From: a virus
IMG/VR virus record: IMGVR_UViG_3300030117_007050
Coordinates: 1 to 21,933 of that record
Direction: 5' to 3' (one strand)
Length of the DNA stretch: 21,933 nucleotides
Shown here: positions 11,202 through 19,905 of the stretch, one piece after another
How positions within the stretch are numbered: position 1 is the first letter of the stretch
Layout: each line of letters opens with the position of its first letter
The notes under the pieces: generated by a model
Seen by the model: the letters and a program-made list of their open reading frames with translations, nothing else
The model's database searches: none
What the model was told of the DNA's origin: nothing
Translations under genes and position numbers: made by a program

Positions 11202-12290
11202 TTGGCAGCAAAAAAATACCGCGAAGGGGCTGTAAGCTATTTTAAAAAGGGTACTTATTGGCACGCCTATTGGACCGATCAAAACACGGGATTGCGTGGA
11301 CAACGTAGCTTGCGATGCACAACGCAACGCATGGCTAAAGAGGAAGCAAGAAAAATAAGCGATGCCTTAGATGGAAACATAATACAAAAACTCGATGCTG
11401 TACGGGACAATAAGAAGGTGACGTTTGGCGAAACGGTTGAGCGCTACCTAGATGAGTGCGACCTCGCGGAGAAAAGCCTGAAGGAAGACCGCACGCGCCT
11501 GGATATGGTGCGCTTGGATTGGGAAGACCTGCCCATTAGCAGCATCGACGCAGGCCAGATCGACTCCTGGCTGGCAAAGAAGAGGCGCAGCAGGGGCTGG
11601 AGCCGAAGCACTCGTAATCGCTACCTGAGCGCCATTAAACAGGTCTTCAAGAAAGCACACTCGCTAAACTATACGATAGAGAATCAAGCAGCGCCTCTCA
11701 AAGCGCTTAAAGAAGAGGAAAACATCCCTGAGCCTTTGACAGATGCGGTGATGGATGCCTTAATGCAGGTGCTGCCTGAGTATGCCAAATACTATGTTGC
11801 CATCCTGGTAGATACAGGGCTACGCAGAGGCGAACTGGCGCAGATACGTTGGCGCGATGTGGATACGGCCAACAGGCAGCTGATCGTGCGCAAGAGCAAA
11901 GCGAAGACTTTCAGGGTCATCCCTATGACCGATCGCCTCGCTGCCCTCTTCGACTCCCTGCGCTCGGGACGCAGCTGGGCGCAGACGCAAAGTGGGCACA
12001 GCAGTCATACCCTCGTATGGCCTGATGACAGTAATCCTGAAGCATTGGTAATTGGGCCTATAGATTTAAAGAAGTCTTTAATCTCTGCAAGCAAGCAGTT
12101 AGGAATTGGGCACATTCACCCACATCAGTTCAGGCACACCTTCGCCACACGCCTTATGCAGCGAGGGGTGTCGATGGAGCATATCATGGCGTTGGGAGGT
12201 TGGAAGAGTGCTACGATGGCGAAGCGCTACGCCAGAGTCAATCCAGTAGAATTACACGAACAGATTAAGCGGTTAGAAACCGAAAAATAA
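11202..12290 (+). CDS. int: Tyrosine recombinase, phage integrase
   Basis: I take TTG 11202 as the start, because AAGGAG lies 6 nt upstream; an earlier in-frame TTG at 11097 would run through the arm repeat and has no SD. The 362-aa protein has an N-terminal arm-binding region (AVSYFKKGTYWHAYWTDQNT), a SAM-like core-binding domain (about 75-165) and a catalytic domain with TGLRRGEL (Arg208), a beta-hairpin lysine near KSKAKTFRVIP, HPHQFRHTFA (His308, Arg311), GGWKS (Trp334) and Tyr378-35, i.e. Tyr343, in MAKRYARV. All catalytic residues are present. It should recombine attP with a host tRNA-Lys gene. The late operon converges on it with a 6-bp gap and no clear terminator. Confidence 0.96.
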   Translation: MAAKKYREGAVSYFKKGTYWHAYWTDQNTGLRGQRSLRCTTQRMAKEEARKISDALDGNIIQKLDAVRDNKKVTFGETVERYLDECDLAEKSLKEDRTRLDMVRLDWEDLPISSIDAGQIDSWLAKKRRSRGWSRSTRNRYLSAIKQVFKKAHSLNYTIENQAAPLKALKEEENIPEPLTDAVMDALMQVLPEYAKYYVAILVDTGLRRGELAQIRWRDVDTANRQLIVRKSKAKTFRVIPMTDRLAALFDSLRSGRSWAQTQSGHSSHTLVWPDDSNPEALVIGPIDLKKSLISASKQLGIGHIHPHQFRHTFATRLMQRGVSMEHIMALGGWKSATMAKRYARVNPVELHEQIKRLETEK

Positions 12291-12296
12291 AAATTG

Positions 12297-12473
12297 CTAT
12301 TTCGCTGCATCAACAAAAGCCTGCCCTAAAACGTAGGCTACCGCGACTGCGGCCATCGGCCAGGTAAGCTCAACTACGCCTGTGCCAGCTGCTGCGGCTA
12401 CCGCTGCGGTAACGCCCAGCTTACGTGATGCTAATTTGCCTGCCACATTGCTAACAATGTTAGTTAGATTCAT
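12297..12473 (-). CDS. 58-aa hydrophobic protein, holin-like
   Basis: This short gene starts at ATG 12473 with AGGGGG 6 nt upstream and stops at TAG 12297. The protein (MNLTNIVSNVAGKLASRKLG at the start) has two hydrophobic stretches, about 20-33 (VTAAVAAAAGTGVV) and 38-54 (WPMAAVAVAYVLGQAFV), joined by a short polar turn, and a short charged end. Size, two membrane segments and position at the end of the late operon fit a small holin or other lysis-linked membrane protein. No sequence family is recognised. It overlaps the upstream 60-aa gene by 14 bp. Confidence 0.75.
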   Translation of the reverse strand: MNLTNIVSNVAGKLASRKLGVTAAVAAAAGTGVVELTWPMAAVAVAYVLGQAFVDAAK

Positions 12474-12642
12474 CTTCAGCCCCCTTATCTTGATCCAGTT
12501 CCTCCAGCACCATCAACGCCCCTTGCTGACGCTGGGCCAGGGCCGTTAATTCCTGCACAGTGCCCTGTGCCTGCTGTAATCGTTCCAACGTTGCGCGTTG
12601 ATTTTCTCTTAATTCTAAAATTTTTTCAGCGACATTTTTCAT
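12460..12642 (-). CDS. 60-aa coiled-coil protein
   Basis: The whole protein is a predicted coiled coil (heptad-like KNVAEKILELRENQRATLER, then QAQGTVQELTALAQRQQGAL) ending in a strongly acidic tail (EELDQDKGAEDESN). It has no membrane segment or signal peptide. The ATG overlaps the preceding stop (ATGA), with AGGTGG as SD. It is one of four small late genes after the tail fibre. It may be an assembly scaffold or a partner of the membrane proteins next to it. Confidence 0.75.
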   Translation of the reverse strand: MKNVAEKILELRENQRATLERLQQAQGTVQELTALAQRQQGALMVLEELDQDKGAEDESN

Positions 12643-13049
12643 AACATTCCACCTAAATCGTCTAGCGGGAGTTTGTCTAAAGGGCGTTCCAACAACAAGT
12701 CCTTTAATTTTGTGTTGCTAACTTTTAGCAAAGTTCCACCCACAATAATTTTTTTCCCCTCATCGTCTATTTCGATGTCATAGAGATAGAGGGTCGAGCT
12801 AAACCACCCTGCCTGCGTAATGCGTGCTGGCCTGCGATGCCCATTAATCTGCGCCCAGACAACCTGCGATTCATCGTAATCGCTACCCAGATATACACTG
12901 ATGCCACTTAGTAGATTGACTACTGTCTCGCGGATGGAGAGTAATACTAATGCAGCTAAAAACCACCAGATGTATTGCTCTACAAGCAGGGCTACGCCCG
13001 AAGTTTCGCCAAACGCTTGCAGGGCCTGCTCGGTGTTTTCATCAGTCAT
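12639..13049 (-). CDS. Membrane protein with MscS-like beta domain
   Basis: From ATG 13049 this is 136 aa. An acidic N-terminus is followed by one transmembrane helix (about 22-42, YIWWFLAALVLLSI), an amphipathic helix (ETVVNLLSGISVYLGS), and a beta-rich domain (VVWAQINGHRRPARITQAGW, then TLYLYDIEIDDEGKKIIVGG and GTLLKVSNTKL). This order copies the pore helix and small beta domain of MscS mechanosensitive channels, in miniature. The similarity is by eye and moderate. It may be a pore-forming lysis or osmotic-response protein. An in-frame TTG at 13076 is an alternative start. The gene overlaps its upstream neighbour by 8 bp and is thus coupled. Confidence 0.8.
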   Translation of the reverse strand: MTDENTEQALQAFGETSGVALLVEQYIWWFLAALVLLSIRETVVNLLSGISVYLGSDYDESQVVWAQINGHRRPARITQAGWFSSTLYLYDIEIDDEGKKIIVGGTLLKVSNTKLKDLLLERPLDKLPLDDLGGML

Positions 13050-13461
13050 TGTAAAATGAGTTTGCCGCAGCAGCAAACAAACTAGTTAATAGCCAGGCTG
13101 AGCCAGCAAAAACAAAATCTGAATCAACTATATATTCGGGTATGGCGTGCCTATCATCGTAGTATCGCAGAGTCTGAAACAGCAACGTATTAATCCCCAA
13201 AGCGCAGCCGCTCCAAGATGCGCACGACACCAATTTTTCTTGTTGCGCTTGATGGCGCGTAATCGTTTCAATTTTTGCACGAGCCTCTTTTGCCTCGGCT
13301 TTTGCGCCCCGAACTTGGGCGCTTCTGGACTTTAAAACGCCCTCCGCTGCAGCGTGTTGTTGGCGAGAATCGTCGTATAAACTCCACAATTTTTTGTAAC
13401 ATTCACGTAGCTCGGCAAACGATCCGATTTCTTTAGGATCACGAGGTGGTTTGCCCAACAT
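13042..13461 (-). CDS. 139-aa coiled-coil protein with two membrane segments
   Basis: The N-terminal half is charged and coiled-coil-like (about 15-75, ECYKKLWSLYDDSRQQHAAA, then KEARAKIETITRHQAQQEKL). Two hydrophobic stretches follow, CASWSGCALGINTLLFQTL (79-97) and VFAGSAWLLTSLFAAAANSF (117-136). It is a membrane-anchored protein with a cytoplasmic coiled coil, of unknown family. Position after the tail-fibre gene and beside other membrane proteins suggests a lysis or virion-release role. Its ATG overlaps the upstream stop (TAATG). Confidence 0.78.
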   Translation of the reverse strand: MLGKPPRDPKEIGSFAELRECYKKLWSLYDDSRQQHAAAEGVLKSRSAQVRGAKAEAKEARAKIETITRHQAQQEKLVSCASWSGCALGINTLLFQTLRYYDDRHAIPEYIVDSDFVFAGSAWLLTSLFAAAANSFYND

Positions 13462-13703
13462 TAGTTATTTTGGGATGATGTCCACGCTGCTTTAACCGCA
13501 TCGGTCCATACAGCACTGGCAATGCCCTGTATTTCAGCAGACTCACCGCTAACATCGGCATCTGGCGTCAGCACGCGACGATGGAATGAACGCGACAACT
13601 CAGTGCCATCTTCTTCAATTACAGTAGCGGTGCGAACTTGAATGTGTTTGTAGGTGCCAACAATTTCTATTTTATCATCTACAATAGTTTTATTAAGTGC
13701 CAT
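13461..13703 (-). CDS. 80-aa small late protein
   Basis: This unrecognised 80-aa protein starts MALNKTIVDDKIEIVGTYKH and has a beta-rich first half (KIEIVGTYKHIQVRTATVIE) and a helical end (AEIQGIASAVWTDAVKAAWT). A strong SD (GGGAG) precedes the ATG. It follows the tail fibre directly (14 bp gap), a common place in marine-type phages for small fibre-associated or chaperone proteins; the role is inferred from position. Confidence 0.82.
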   Translation of the reverse strand: MALNKTIVDDKIEIVGTYKHIQVRTATVIEEDGTELSRSFHRRVLTPDADVSGESAEIQGIASAVWTDAVKAAWTSSQNN

Positions 13704-13717
13704 TGTCTGCTCCCAAT

Positions 13718-15688
13718 TTACTCAGTTCTGTACTTGATTTGAAACCTAATTTGCGAATACTGATTACAATTGCCCTCAGTAATGTCTGCAGCGGTCCCTG
13801 TCGTTGAGTCTGTCAACGACTCAAAGTTGAGGTATGCCCTGTTAGGGTAAGCCATCACTGCGGGGGCATCTGCGTAGCTGATTCTATTAGTCCACGGAAT
13901 CACTGAGGTGGCTGCGTTAGTCGTATTTTTAATCGTGTAGGGCAAACCGGTCATCACCATGATTCCCGATCCTGAAACTGCATTTGCCATATTGCCATAA
14001 AAATAGACAGTAACATCGCCTCCGATTTTTGTGTACCACGCATGAGTGTCTCCAATCGTCTGCGACGTTCCAGTTGCACCGCCAAAGCGCCAAACTGGAG
14101 TCCATACCCCAGTTTCGTAGTCGTCGAGCGCGTTTGCGGCGGCGGTATCGCCATTAAATGTAAGACCCCCTGCTTCCAAAACTCGTAATCGTTCTGATGA
14201 ATTTGTCGATATGATTATATCATCTTCGACTTCAATCCCCATATCGCCAGTTGCATGATTGTAATAGATTCGGGATTGATAGTTAGTATCAGCAGAATCT
14301 GAAAACGTAATCTGATTAACAGAGCCACCCGTATCTGACGATGCTAATGCAAGTTCAGTGTTATTGTGACTTGTTGATCCAATTAGCACAATTGCGTCTG
14401 CTGTGCTGTATGAGTGCGGATTACCTCCGCCAATCCCTAAGCCAACATCACTGGAGTCTTCAGAATAAACAAGATTTGCCGATCCATTGATCGTATCTGA
14501 ATCAGAAAATGTAGCAATGCGCGTAGATGCGCCGTTTGTAGCATCTACACCGCTACCCACTGCAGTGCCGTTTACTGAAAACGCCAACCCGCTAGCGAGA
14601 TCAATGCCCCCATCGTCAATAGTAGCAATTTCAGTCTCATCGACATAGAAAGTCATTTTGCCGTGATCGCCCGTACTGCTTGCGGTTTTAGTTGTAAACC
14701 GTAGCTCTTCCAGGGTTTTGTTACTACCACCGTTGAGTGCCTGAACGACAAGTGCTTCCGTAGCAGATGTGCCAATACTCAATGATGTGTCTGCATTATT
14801 ATTATCATCAAATATTGTTATATCACCTGCAGTGGCAACAATAGTTGCTGTGCCTGCACTAAGCGTAAGATTGTTATTGCCGCTGGTGTCTATAGTAGCC
14901 GCAGCATCAAAGGAAAAAATGCTGGCATCGGACTCTATCGTCCCACCATCCAGCGTCAGCACCGCAGTGCCTGCGTCTAAAGATAAAGCGTTATTGCCCG
15001 AAGTATCTATCGTCGCAGCAGAATCAAATGATAGTGTCGTTGCGTCACTCTCTATCGTCCCACCATCCAGGGTGAGGACTGCGCTGCCTGCATCTAACGT
15101 CAGGGCGTTATTGCCACTGGTGTCGATAGTGCTGGCAGCGTCGAAGGAAAGCGTAGTCGCTTTAACGCCCAGGGCCTGCCCACTGTCTCCCACGGCATCG
15201 GTGTAGACATTCGCCCATCGCACGCTCGTCGTGCCCAAATCGTCAGTGCTGTCCGTATCGGAGACAATGTTGCCACCCACCAAAAGACCTGTCGTAGGGG
15301 CTGCATTGTTGTCCGTGCTAAGCCCCCCTCTAACCCTTACATCATCCGTACCATCTTGTATGTCTAATACTACCGCATTAGTGCCACTGCCATCGGCGTT
15401 GGTCGTAGATAGCTCCAGGGCCGTATTGGAGGCATTGTAGCGCATGAAGTAATCGCCATCGGTGGCAGACCCGAAGGTGACGTATATATTGTCGATAAGC
15501 GCCAGCTTGCTGCTGGTGGACATGGTGTGCGTCCCTGTCCAGGTCCACGCTGCACTGGTGGACACATTGTCAGAGTTCAGATTACCGCTATTGGTGTTAG
15601 TAATAATGTTGTTGAACTCTGCATTCAAGTCACTAGAGGTCAAAGTCTCGTTACTTGACCATGTTTTCACATTTGAATACGTAGCCAT
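13718..15688 (-). CDS. Tail fibre/tailspike-like protein with 39-aa repeats
   Basis: This 656-aa protein, rich in Ser, Thr, Asn, Asp and Gly and nearly free of Cys, has the composition of a fibrous receptor-binding protein. The N-terminal region (MATYSNVKTWSSNETLTSSD) probably attaches it to the virion. Residues about 178-295 hold three repeats of 39 residues with the pattern (A)TLSFDAA.TIDTSGNNAL then LDAG.AVLTLDGGTIESD (117 bp apart in DNA). The C-terminus has the ETGVWTPVW motif typical of phage fibre tips and a beta-rich end domain. It should bind the host surface. Its ATG overlaps the stop of the upstream gene by one base, with GAGGGG as SD. Confidence 0.9.
   Translation of the reverse strand: MATYSNVKTWSSNETLTSSDLNAEFNNIITNTNSGNLNSDNVSTSAAWTWTGTHTMSTSSKLALIDNIYVTFGSATDGDYFMRYNASNTALELSTTNADGSGTNAVVLDIQDGTDDVRVRGGLSTDNNAAPTTGLLVGGNIVSDTDSTDDLGTTSVRWANVYTDAVGDSGQALGVKATTLSFDAASTIDTSGNNALTLDAGSAVLTLDGGTIESDATTLSFDSAATIDTSGNNALSLDAGTAVLTLDGGTIESDASIFSFDAAATIDTSGNNNLTLSAGTATIVATAGDITIFDDNNNADTSLSIGTSATEALVVQALNGGSNKTLEELRFTTKTASSTGDHGKMTFYVDETEIATIDDGGIDLASGLAFSVNGTAVGSGVDATNGASTRIATFSDSDTINGSANLVYSEDSSDVGLGIGGGNPHSYSTADAIVLIGSTSHNNTELALASSDTGGSVNQITFSDSADTNYQSRIYYNHATGDMGIEVEDDIIISTNSSERLRVLEAGGLTFNGDTAAANALDDYETGVWTPVWRFGGATGTSQTIGDTHAWYTKIGGDVTVYFYGNMANAVSGSGIMVMTGLPYTIKNTTNAATSVIPWTNRISYADAPAVMAYPNRAYLNFESLTDSTTGTAADITEGNCNQYSQIRFQIKYRTE
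14830..15180 (-). repeat. 117-bp coding repeats inside the tail-fibre gene
   Basis: About three copies of a 117-bp unit encode the 39-aa repeats. For example, the same 20 bases start at 14934 and 15051. The two later copies in protein order have diverged more. Such units can expand or contract by recombination and change fibre length. Confidence 0.85.
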
Positions 15689-17856
15689 TATTGCGCCCCT
15701 CTGGACAAACTTTTAAAGAGGTTAGAACTTGCTTCTTCTTCAGTGGCAAGGATGTCATACGCATCTACCCCTGCTTCATTTTTAATGCGTTCCAGCGTCA
15801 CTCCCAAAGGCAATCCTTCCCGCAGAATGGCATTGACTTTAGGATTGCTGGTCAGCTTCTCTCTTAGCTGCGTAACCTTCTTAGTCGATGGCATCCTCGG
15901 CAGGTCGTAGAAGGTCATCAGTGCTTCGCTGAACAGTCTCGGGCTATAGAGCAGCTGCTGCGCAGCCTGTGTAGCAAACCTTGCTCCCAATGCCCCCATT
16001 GCCGCAGGCAAAGCACCCCCACCATACTCCATTCCCGCTGCGCCACCCAATATGGTAGCTACGTTCTCTGCCATCTCAGACCGCTGGGCCAACCCCTTGC
16101 TTATCGAGGGGTTAAAGGTCGCACCCAATAGCGCTGCTTCCAGGTCAGGCATCTCTGCCATCTCTGCAAACTCTTGGATGACCCTTGGCCGAAGACCCTG
16201 CCTGGCGTTGGGGTTATAGGTGTTTGCTAATTCCCCCAAAATAGTTTCCATGTTTCTCTTGTCTACATCGGTGCCTGTCAGTCGAAAGGTGTTGTACATC
16301 GTGCGCTGCATCTCGGCATAGGCACGATAATCTGCCATTGCTGCCGTATATTGTTCGCCGTATGTAGTTTCAAGAGCGTCAGACACTGCGCTGCGAAGCT
16401 CAGTACGCACGCGAAAGGGCGCTCTATACACATCTTCGGGACCTCCCCCTCCTGGCATTTGTTGAATTTCCTTATCCAAGGCTTTACGCAACTTGTGTAT
16501 ATCCATGCCCGTAGCAGTATTGGGATCAAGATTTAAAAACCTTTCAAATTCGCGTGCGATATCACCTTTAAGATTAGTTCCTTCGGGAACCGCTCCTGCA
16601 TTTTCAAAGCTGACTTCAAAGCGAGAGGGCTCATCAATTATTTTTTGGGGATTATAAGCAATAGATCGTAATGTCCTGTCTGTAGGAGGTGTGATTATTT
16701 CAAAAGTTCCACCATACTCATCAATGATGCCCAATAAAGCACCCTGCATTTCCTCTATAGACCCAGGCTTTTGCTGCTCTAAGGGCTTGCGCAATATGGG
16801 ACCCAAATTCTGCTCAGCCAATTGGTAGGCAGCCTGCGACTTCTCCCGAACCTTCCGCACCGCATTGTTAAAGGTCGTATACAACCGTGAATACAATTGC
16901 TCCTGTGGGAGTCTTCGCCACGCACGCACCTTGTTCCTAAACAGTGGGCTTTCCCCTGCTCGTTCTGCCAATCTACGTATGGCATTGTTACCCGTAGAAG
17001 TTGTAAATGCGACGATATCCTCTGCACGCTCAGCTGCGAAATTACGTCCTCTAGTGGTCCCACGTTTTACAAACTTCTTCACAGGCTCTACGCTTCGCTT
17101 AACCAGGGGATACCCCTTGGTTGCGCCCAGCCTGCCTGCCTTAGCTAGCGTAGACAGGACGTTGGTGGGATCGGCAACCCTGCCTACTTCTCGGACTGTC
17201 TCTGCTACCTGCTGCACCTTGTCAGCATCTGCTCCTACTGCCCGTTGCGCAGTTTTGGGTGCTACCTTGGTGAGCGTCTTGCCTGGCGTTACTGCACTAA
17301 GATTCGCAAGAAACTCCATCGGTCTTTCTTCTCGGGCATAATCTTCAAACGATTCCCGAAATTCTGCCATCACATCGCGCCCAGCACGCTGCTCTGCTGG
17401 AGTCGCGCCCAGCGTAGCCTTACCTATCGTTTCTTCTGGCAAGCCTATCGCTCCAGCAAACTGCTGCCAAAGGTCTGCAGCTGCGCCCTGCCCCAATCCT
17501 GCCAAGGACCGTATAAAAGGAAAGCGCTTAGCCCCTTCGATGTCTCCCGCAACTCTCTCATCGACCCTGGTAAAAGGCAGTGCAAAGGCATCCGCAATGT
17601 CTCCACCAACGCCTACTGCAAGGTCCATGCCTCCCTTCAGCACTTCTCCTGCAGTATCATAAAAATCTTCCCCGTATCGTTCACTGGAAAAAAAGCCCCC
17701 AGCCTCTTCAATGCCTACCTCATCAGGATACTTTTCCTCATACCGCTTCCCCAGGAGATATGGATTTTCCCCTCCGTACGTATCAGGAAACTGGCGAATC
17801 AGGTCTTCACCCAATTCCCTGTGCGTTCTGTACATCTGCTTGTCTGGTTCGGCCAT
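15688..17856 (-). CDS. Large virion-like protein, unknown (possible internal/ejection protein)
   Basis: This 722-aa protein begins MAEPDKQMYRTHRELGEDLI with tyrosine-rich, charged sequence. It continues as long helical and coiled-coil-like stretches (ADKVQQVAETVREVGRVADP, then RNFAAERAEDIVAF), and has a hydrophobic Gly/Ala-rich segment near 620-650 (GGGALPAAMGALGARF). No enzyme motif is seen. Its size, helical content and place between other large late genes and the tail fibre resemble internal or ejection proteins of podovirus-like phages. An AAGGG SD lies 10 nt before the ATG, which is 2 nt after the previous stop. Confidence 0.82.
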   Translation of the reverse strand: MAEPDKQMYRTHRELGEDLIRQFPDTYGGENPYLLGKRYEEKYPDEVGIEEAGGFFSSERYGEDFYDTAGEVLKGGMDLAVGVGGDIADAFALPFTRVDERVAGDIEGAKRFPFIRSLAGLGQGAAADLWQQFAGAIGLPEETIGKATLGATPAEQRAGRDVMAEFRESFEDYAREERPMEFLANLSAVTPGKTLTKVAPKTAQRAVGADADKVQQVAETVREVGRVADPTNVLSTLAKAGRLGATKGYPLVKRSVEPVKKFVKRGTTRGRNFAAERAEDIVAFTTSTGNNAIRRLAERAGESPLFRNKVRAWRRLPQEQLYSRLYTTFNNAVRKVREKSQAAYQLAEQNLGPILRKPLEQQKPGSIEEMQGALLGIIDEYGGTFEIITPPTDRTLRSIAYNPQKIIDEPSRFEVSFENAGAVPEGTNLKGDIAREFERFLNLDPNTATGMDIHKLRKALDKEIQQMPGGGGPEDVYRAPFRVRTELRSAVSDALETTYGEQYTAAMADYRAYAEMQRTMYNTFRLTGTDVDKRNMETILGELANTYNPNARQGLRPRVIQEFAEMAEMPDLEAALLGATFNPSISKGLAQRSEMAENVATILGGAAGMEYGGGALPAAMGALGARFATQAAQQLLYSPRLFSEALMTFYDLPRMPSTKKVTQLREKLTSNPKVNAILREGLPLGVTLERIKNEAGVDAYDILATEEEASSNLFKSLSRGAQ

Positions 17857-17858
17857 TA

Positions 17859-19904
17859 CTAATTGCCCTTCAACGAGGCATCTTCACGCAGCCTGCGCCT
17901 TTGCTGCCCTGGATCTGCCGTGCCTGTAAAATCGCGGATCGCCATTTCATCGAACTGGAAGAACTGCTGTGCTTTATTGAAGTCGAGGTTGACATAATCC
18001 CTGCCTACGTCAACAAATTCTGCCAAGTAATCGACCTCGTTTTCCTGCCGCCAGTTTGCCATCTCAGCTGCTTTCTTCATATTGACAAGATAGGCCAGCG
18101 CTTCCCACTTTTTGTCCTGCACTGAAATCGGTTCACCCAACTGCGGCAAAAGTTTTAACGCGACTACGTAATCTTTATCACTTGGCCTGCCCTTGTTGAA
18201 TGCAGAGGCAAGCTGCAATGCAAGCGCATCTCGCAGCGACTTGTAGGCATACGCATCGTCAAACATTCGCATCATAAAAAAGCCTGCATCTTCTTCGGGA
18301 GAACCCTCAACAAATGCCCTTGCAAGTGGCCCTGTCTTGTCGCTGGCAGACATCCCATCCCACGCGCTACGCATAATATTGGCAGATGCCAATAACTCGG
18401 TAAACGTAGTTTTCGGCGCAGCCTTTTTGCCTTCTTTGACTGCAGTCTGCAAACCTTCCATGAATTTGCCCTCAACTGCTAGCTTACCACTATCAGAAAG
18501 TTTGTCATATACCGCTTTTTTACTTGGGTTGACTTCCAGCCAATCATCTAGCGAGGGTGCTTCCTGGCCGTAGCCTCCTGTTTTCGCCACGCTTCCCAGG
18601 TCAACGACTGCTTGCCGCAATTCCGTGCTTTGAGTTGCTTTTGTCGCTTTTGCAGTTCTTCCCTTAGATATCCCAAACTTGCCCCTGACCATAGCCTGGT
18701 TGTCAGGATCAAGTCTGTCATAAACTCTTTTTACTGCTGGGTCAGATGCCAGGTAATCGTCCCATGACTCGTAATCCTCATACCCCGCAGATTCAGCTAA
18801 GGTGCCTAAACTATTTGCCTGCCTGTCTAGCTCTCTTTGCGCATCTTGCCTAGCTTGACGATCCTTATCAATTTTTGCAGATTCACGTGCCCATTTTGCG
18901 CGTTCTCTTTGATACTCTTTGCTTTCTCCAGAAATGCGCAGTTGTTCCTCACGATATTTTTCTGTTGCCAGCCTCTCTTCGTCTTTCGCTGCCGCTGTCG
19001 CTTGCCTTGCTGCCTCATCAGCTGCCAACTTGCGTTCCCGAAGGTTTATATCACTTGCCAACTTGCGTTCTTTAAGGTCCCTCTCGCGCTCCAGGGTCCT
19101 TTCCTCACGCAACCCTCCACCTATGTCAGCCAGAGTTCCGAAGAGGGTGCCCAGCTTGCCCATGCGAGGTTTCTCTACCGTGCCCCTTGCGCCTGCGCGA
19201 CTGCTCAAGGCATTGATAAGGTTTGCTCGGGCCTGGGACTGCCTAGTACGTTGGTTGGCTTCAGACTGCGCTCTGCCTCCCATGTATGCCTGCCCACCTT
19301 TCGCCAATGCCTGTAGCACTGCAAGACCCCTATCGCTTTCTGCAAAGCGCCCCAATCGCTGTAGCAGCGTAGGGTTTTCTAACTCTTTAATATCGTCCAT
19401 CGCAAAAGGTAATAGGTCTACATCATCAGGCTGGTCCTCAGTAACGTCTTCTGCTATTGGCATTGTAGGACGCTTTGGTGCAGGGCTACGCTTGGCCTTT
19501 GCTTCTATCTCAGCTAATTCGTCTGCGGAGACAATTTCAGTCTCCAGACTTGGCTCAAGCTCAGGCTCAAGCTCAGGCTCTGTCTCAGGCTCTGTTTCAG
19601 GCAAGCCAGCCAAAGGATTTTCCTCGGGTAGGTCTGCCATCCATGACTCTGGCTCAGGCTGCGTTGCCCCTGCCATGCGCTCGTATTCGCTAAACGCCTG
19701 CTCCATCGCACGGGCACGCGAATCTCTACCTGCATCCTTGTACCGCGCACCTGGGGTTTTAGCTACGCCACCCCTGGAATACACATCATATCCTGGATCA
19801 TTATATATCTGATCAGCACGCTTTTCAATTTCGCGCACTGCTTCAGGATCGGTTTCGCGCAGTTTGTTTAAGCGCTTAATCCAATCGGTCGAATACGCTG
19901 ACAT
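17859..19904 (-). CDS. Large late protein with acidic repeat and coiled coil
   Basis: From ATG 19904 (GGAGG just upstream) the protein is 681 aa; a longer upstream frame lacks an SD. Residues 80-122 are acidic and proline-rich, including P/E/T/L four-residue repeats (ETEPELEPELEP). Residues about 250-370 form a highly charged coiled coil (ERERDLKERKLASDINLRER and onward). The C-terminal part is helical with several similar segments (SVAKTGGYGQEAPSLDDWLE against TLAESAGYEDYESWDDYLAS, near 460 and 380), suggesting an internal duplication. No catalytic motif is recognised. It is probably a virion-associated or internal protein. The start is 1 nt after the stop of the 112-aa gene. Confidence 0.82.
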   Translation of the reverse strand: MSAYSTDWIKRLNKLRETDPEAVREIEKRADQIYNDPGYDVYSRGGVAKTPGARYKDAGRDSRARAMEQAFSEYERMAGATQPEPESWMADLPEENPLAGLPETEPETEPELEPELEPSLETEIVSADELAEIEAKAKRSPAPKRPTMPIAEDVTEDQPDDVDLLPFAMDDIKELENPTLLQRLGRFAESDRGLAVLQALAKGGQAYMGGRAQSEANQRTRQSQARANLINALSSRAGARGTVEKPRMGKLGTLFGTLADIGGGLREERTLERERDLKERKLASDINLRERKLAADEAARQATAAAKDEERLATEKYREEQLRISGESKEYQRERAKWARESAKIDKDRQARQDAQRELDRQANSLGTLAESAGYEDYESWDDYLASDPAVKRVYDRLDPDNQAMVRGKFGISKGRTAKATKATQSTELRQAVVDLGSVAKTGGYGQEAPSLDDWLEVNPSKKAVYDKLSDSGKLAVEGKFMEGLQTAVKEGKKAAPKTTFTELLASANIMRSAWDGMSASDKTGPLARAFVEGSPEEDAGFFMMRMFDDAYAYKSLRDALALQLASAFNKGRPSDKDYVVALKLLPQLGEPISVQDKKWEALAYLVNMKKAAEMANWRQENEVDYLAEFVDVGRDYVNLDFNKAQQFFQFDEMAIRDFTGTADPGQQRRRLREDASLKGN
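19551..19602 (-). repeat. 12-bp coding minisatellite
   Basis: Tandem CTCAAGCTCAGG-like 12-bp units encode the acidic PELE/PETE repeats of the 681-aa protein. The array is prone to slippage, so length variation between isolates is expected. Confidence 0.7.
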
Positions 19905-19905
19905 T

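Noticed and set aside
13718-15688. Diversity-generating retroelement target in the tail fibre
   Set aside because: No reverse transcriptase or template repeat is seen; the repeats are in-frame structural units in the shaft rather than a variable C-terminal site.
16865-17862. Plus-strand frames opposite the 722-aa gene
   Set aside because: They overlap a long coupled late gene and show no protein-like features or start signals.
18919-19812. 297-aa plus-strand open frame opposite the 681-aa gene
   Set aside because: It is Ser/Arg/Leu-rich shadow translation of the opposite frame, with no SD, inside a well supported minus-strand gene.
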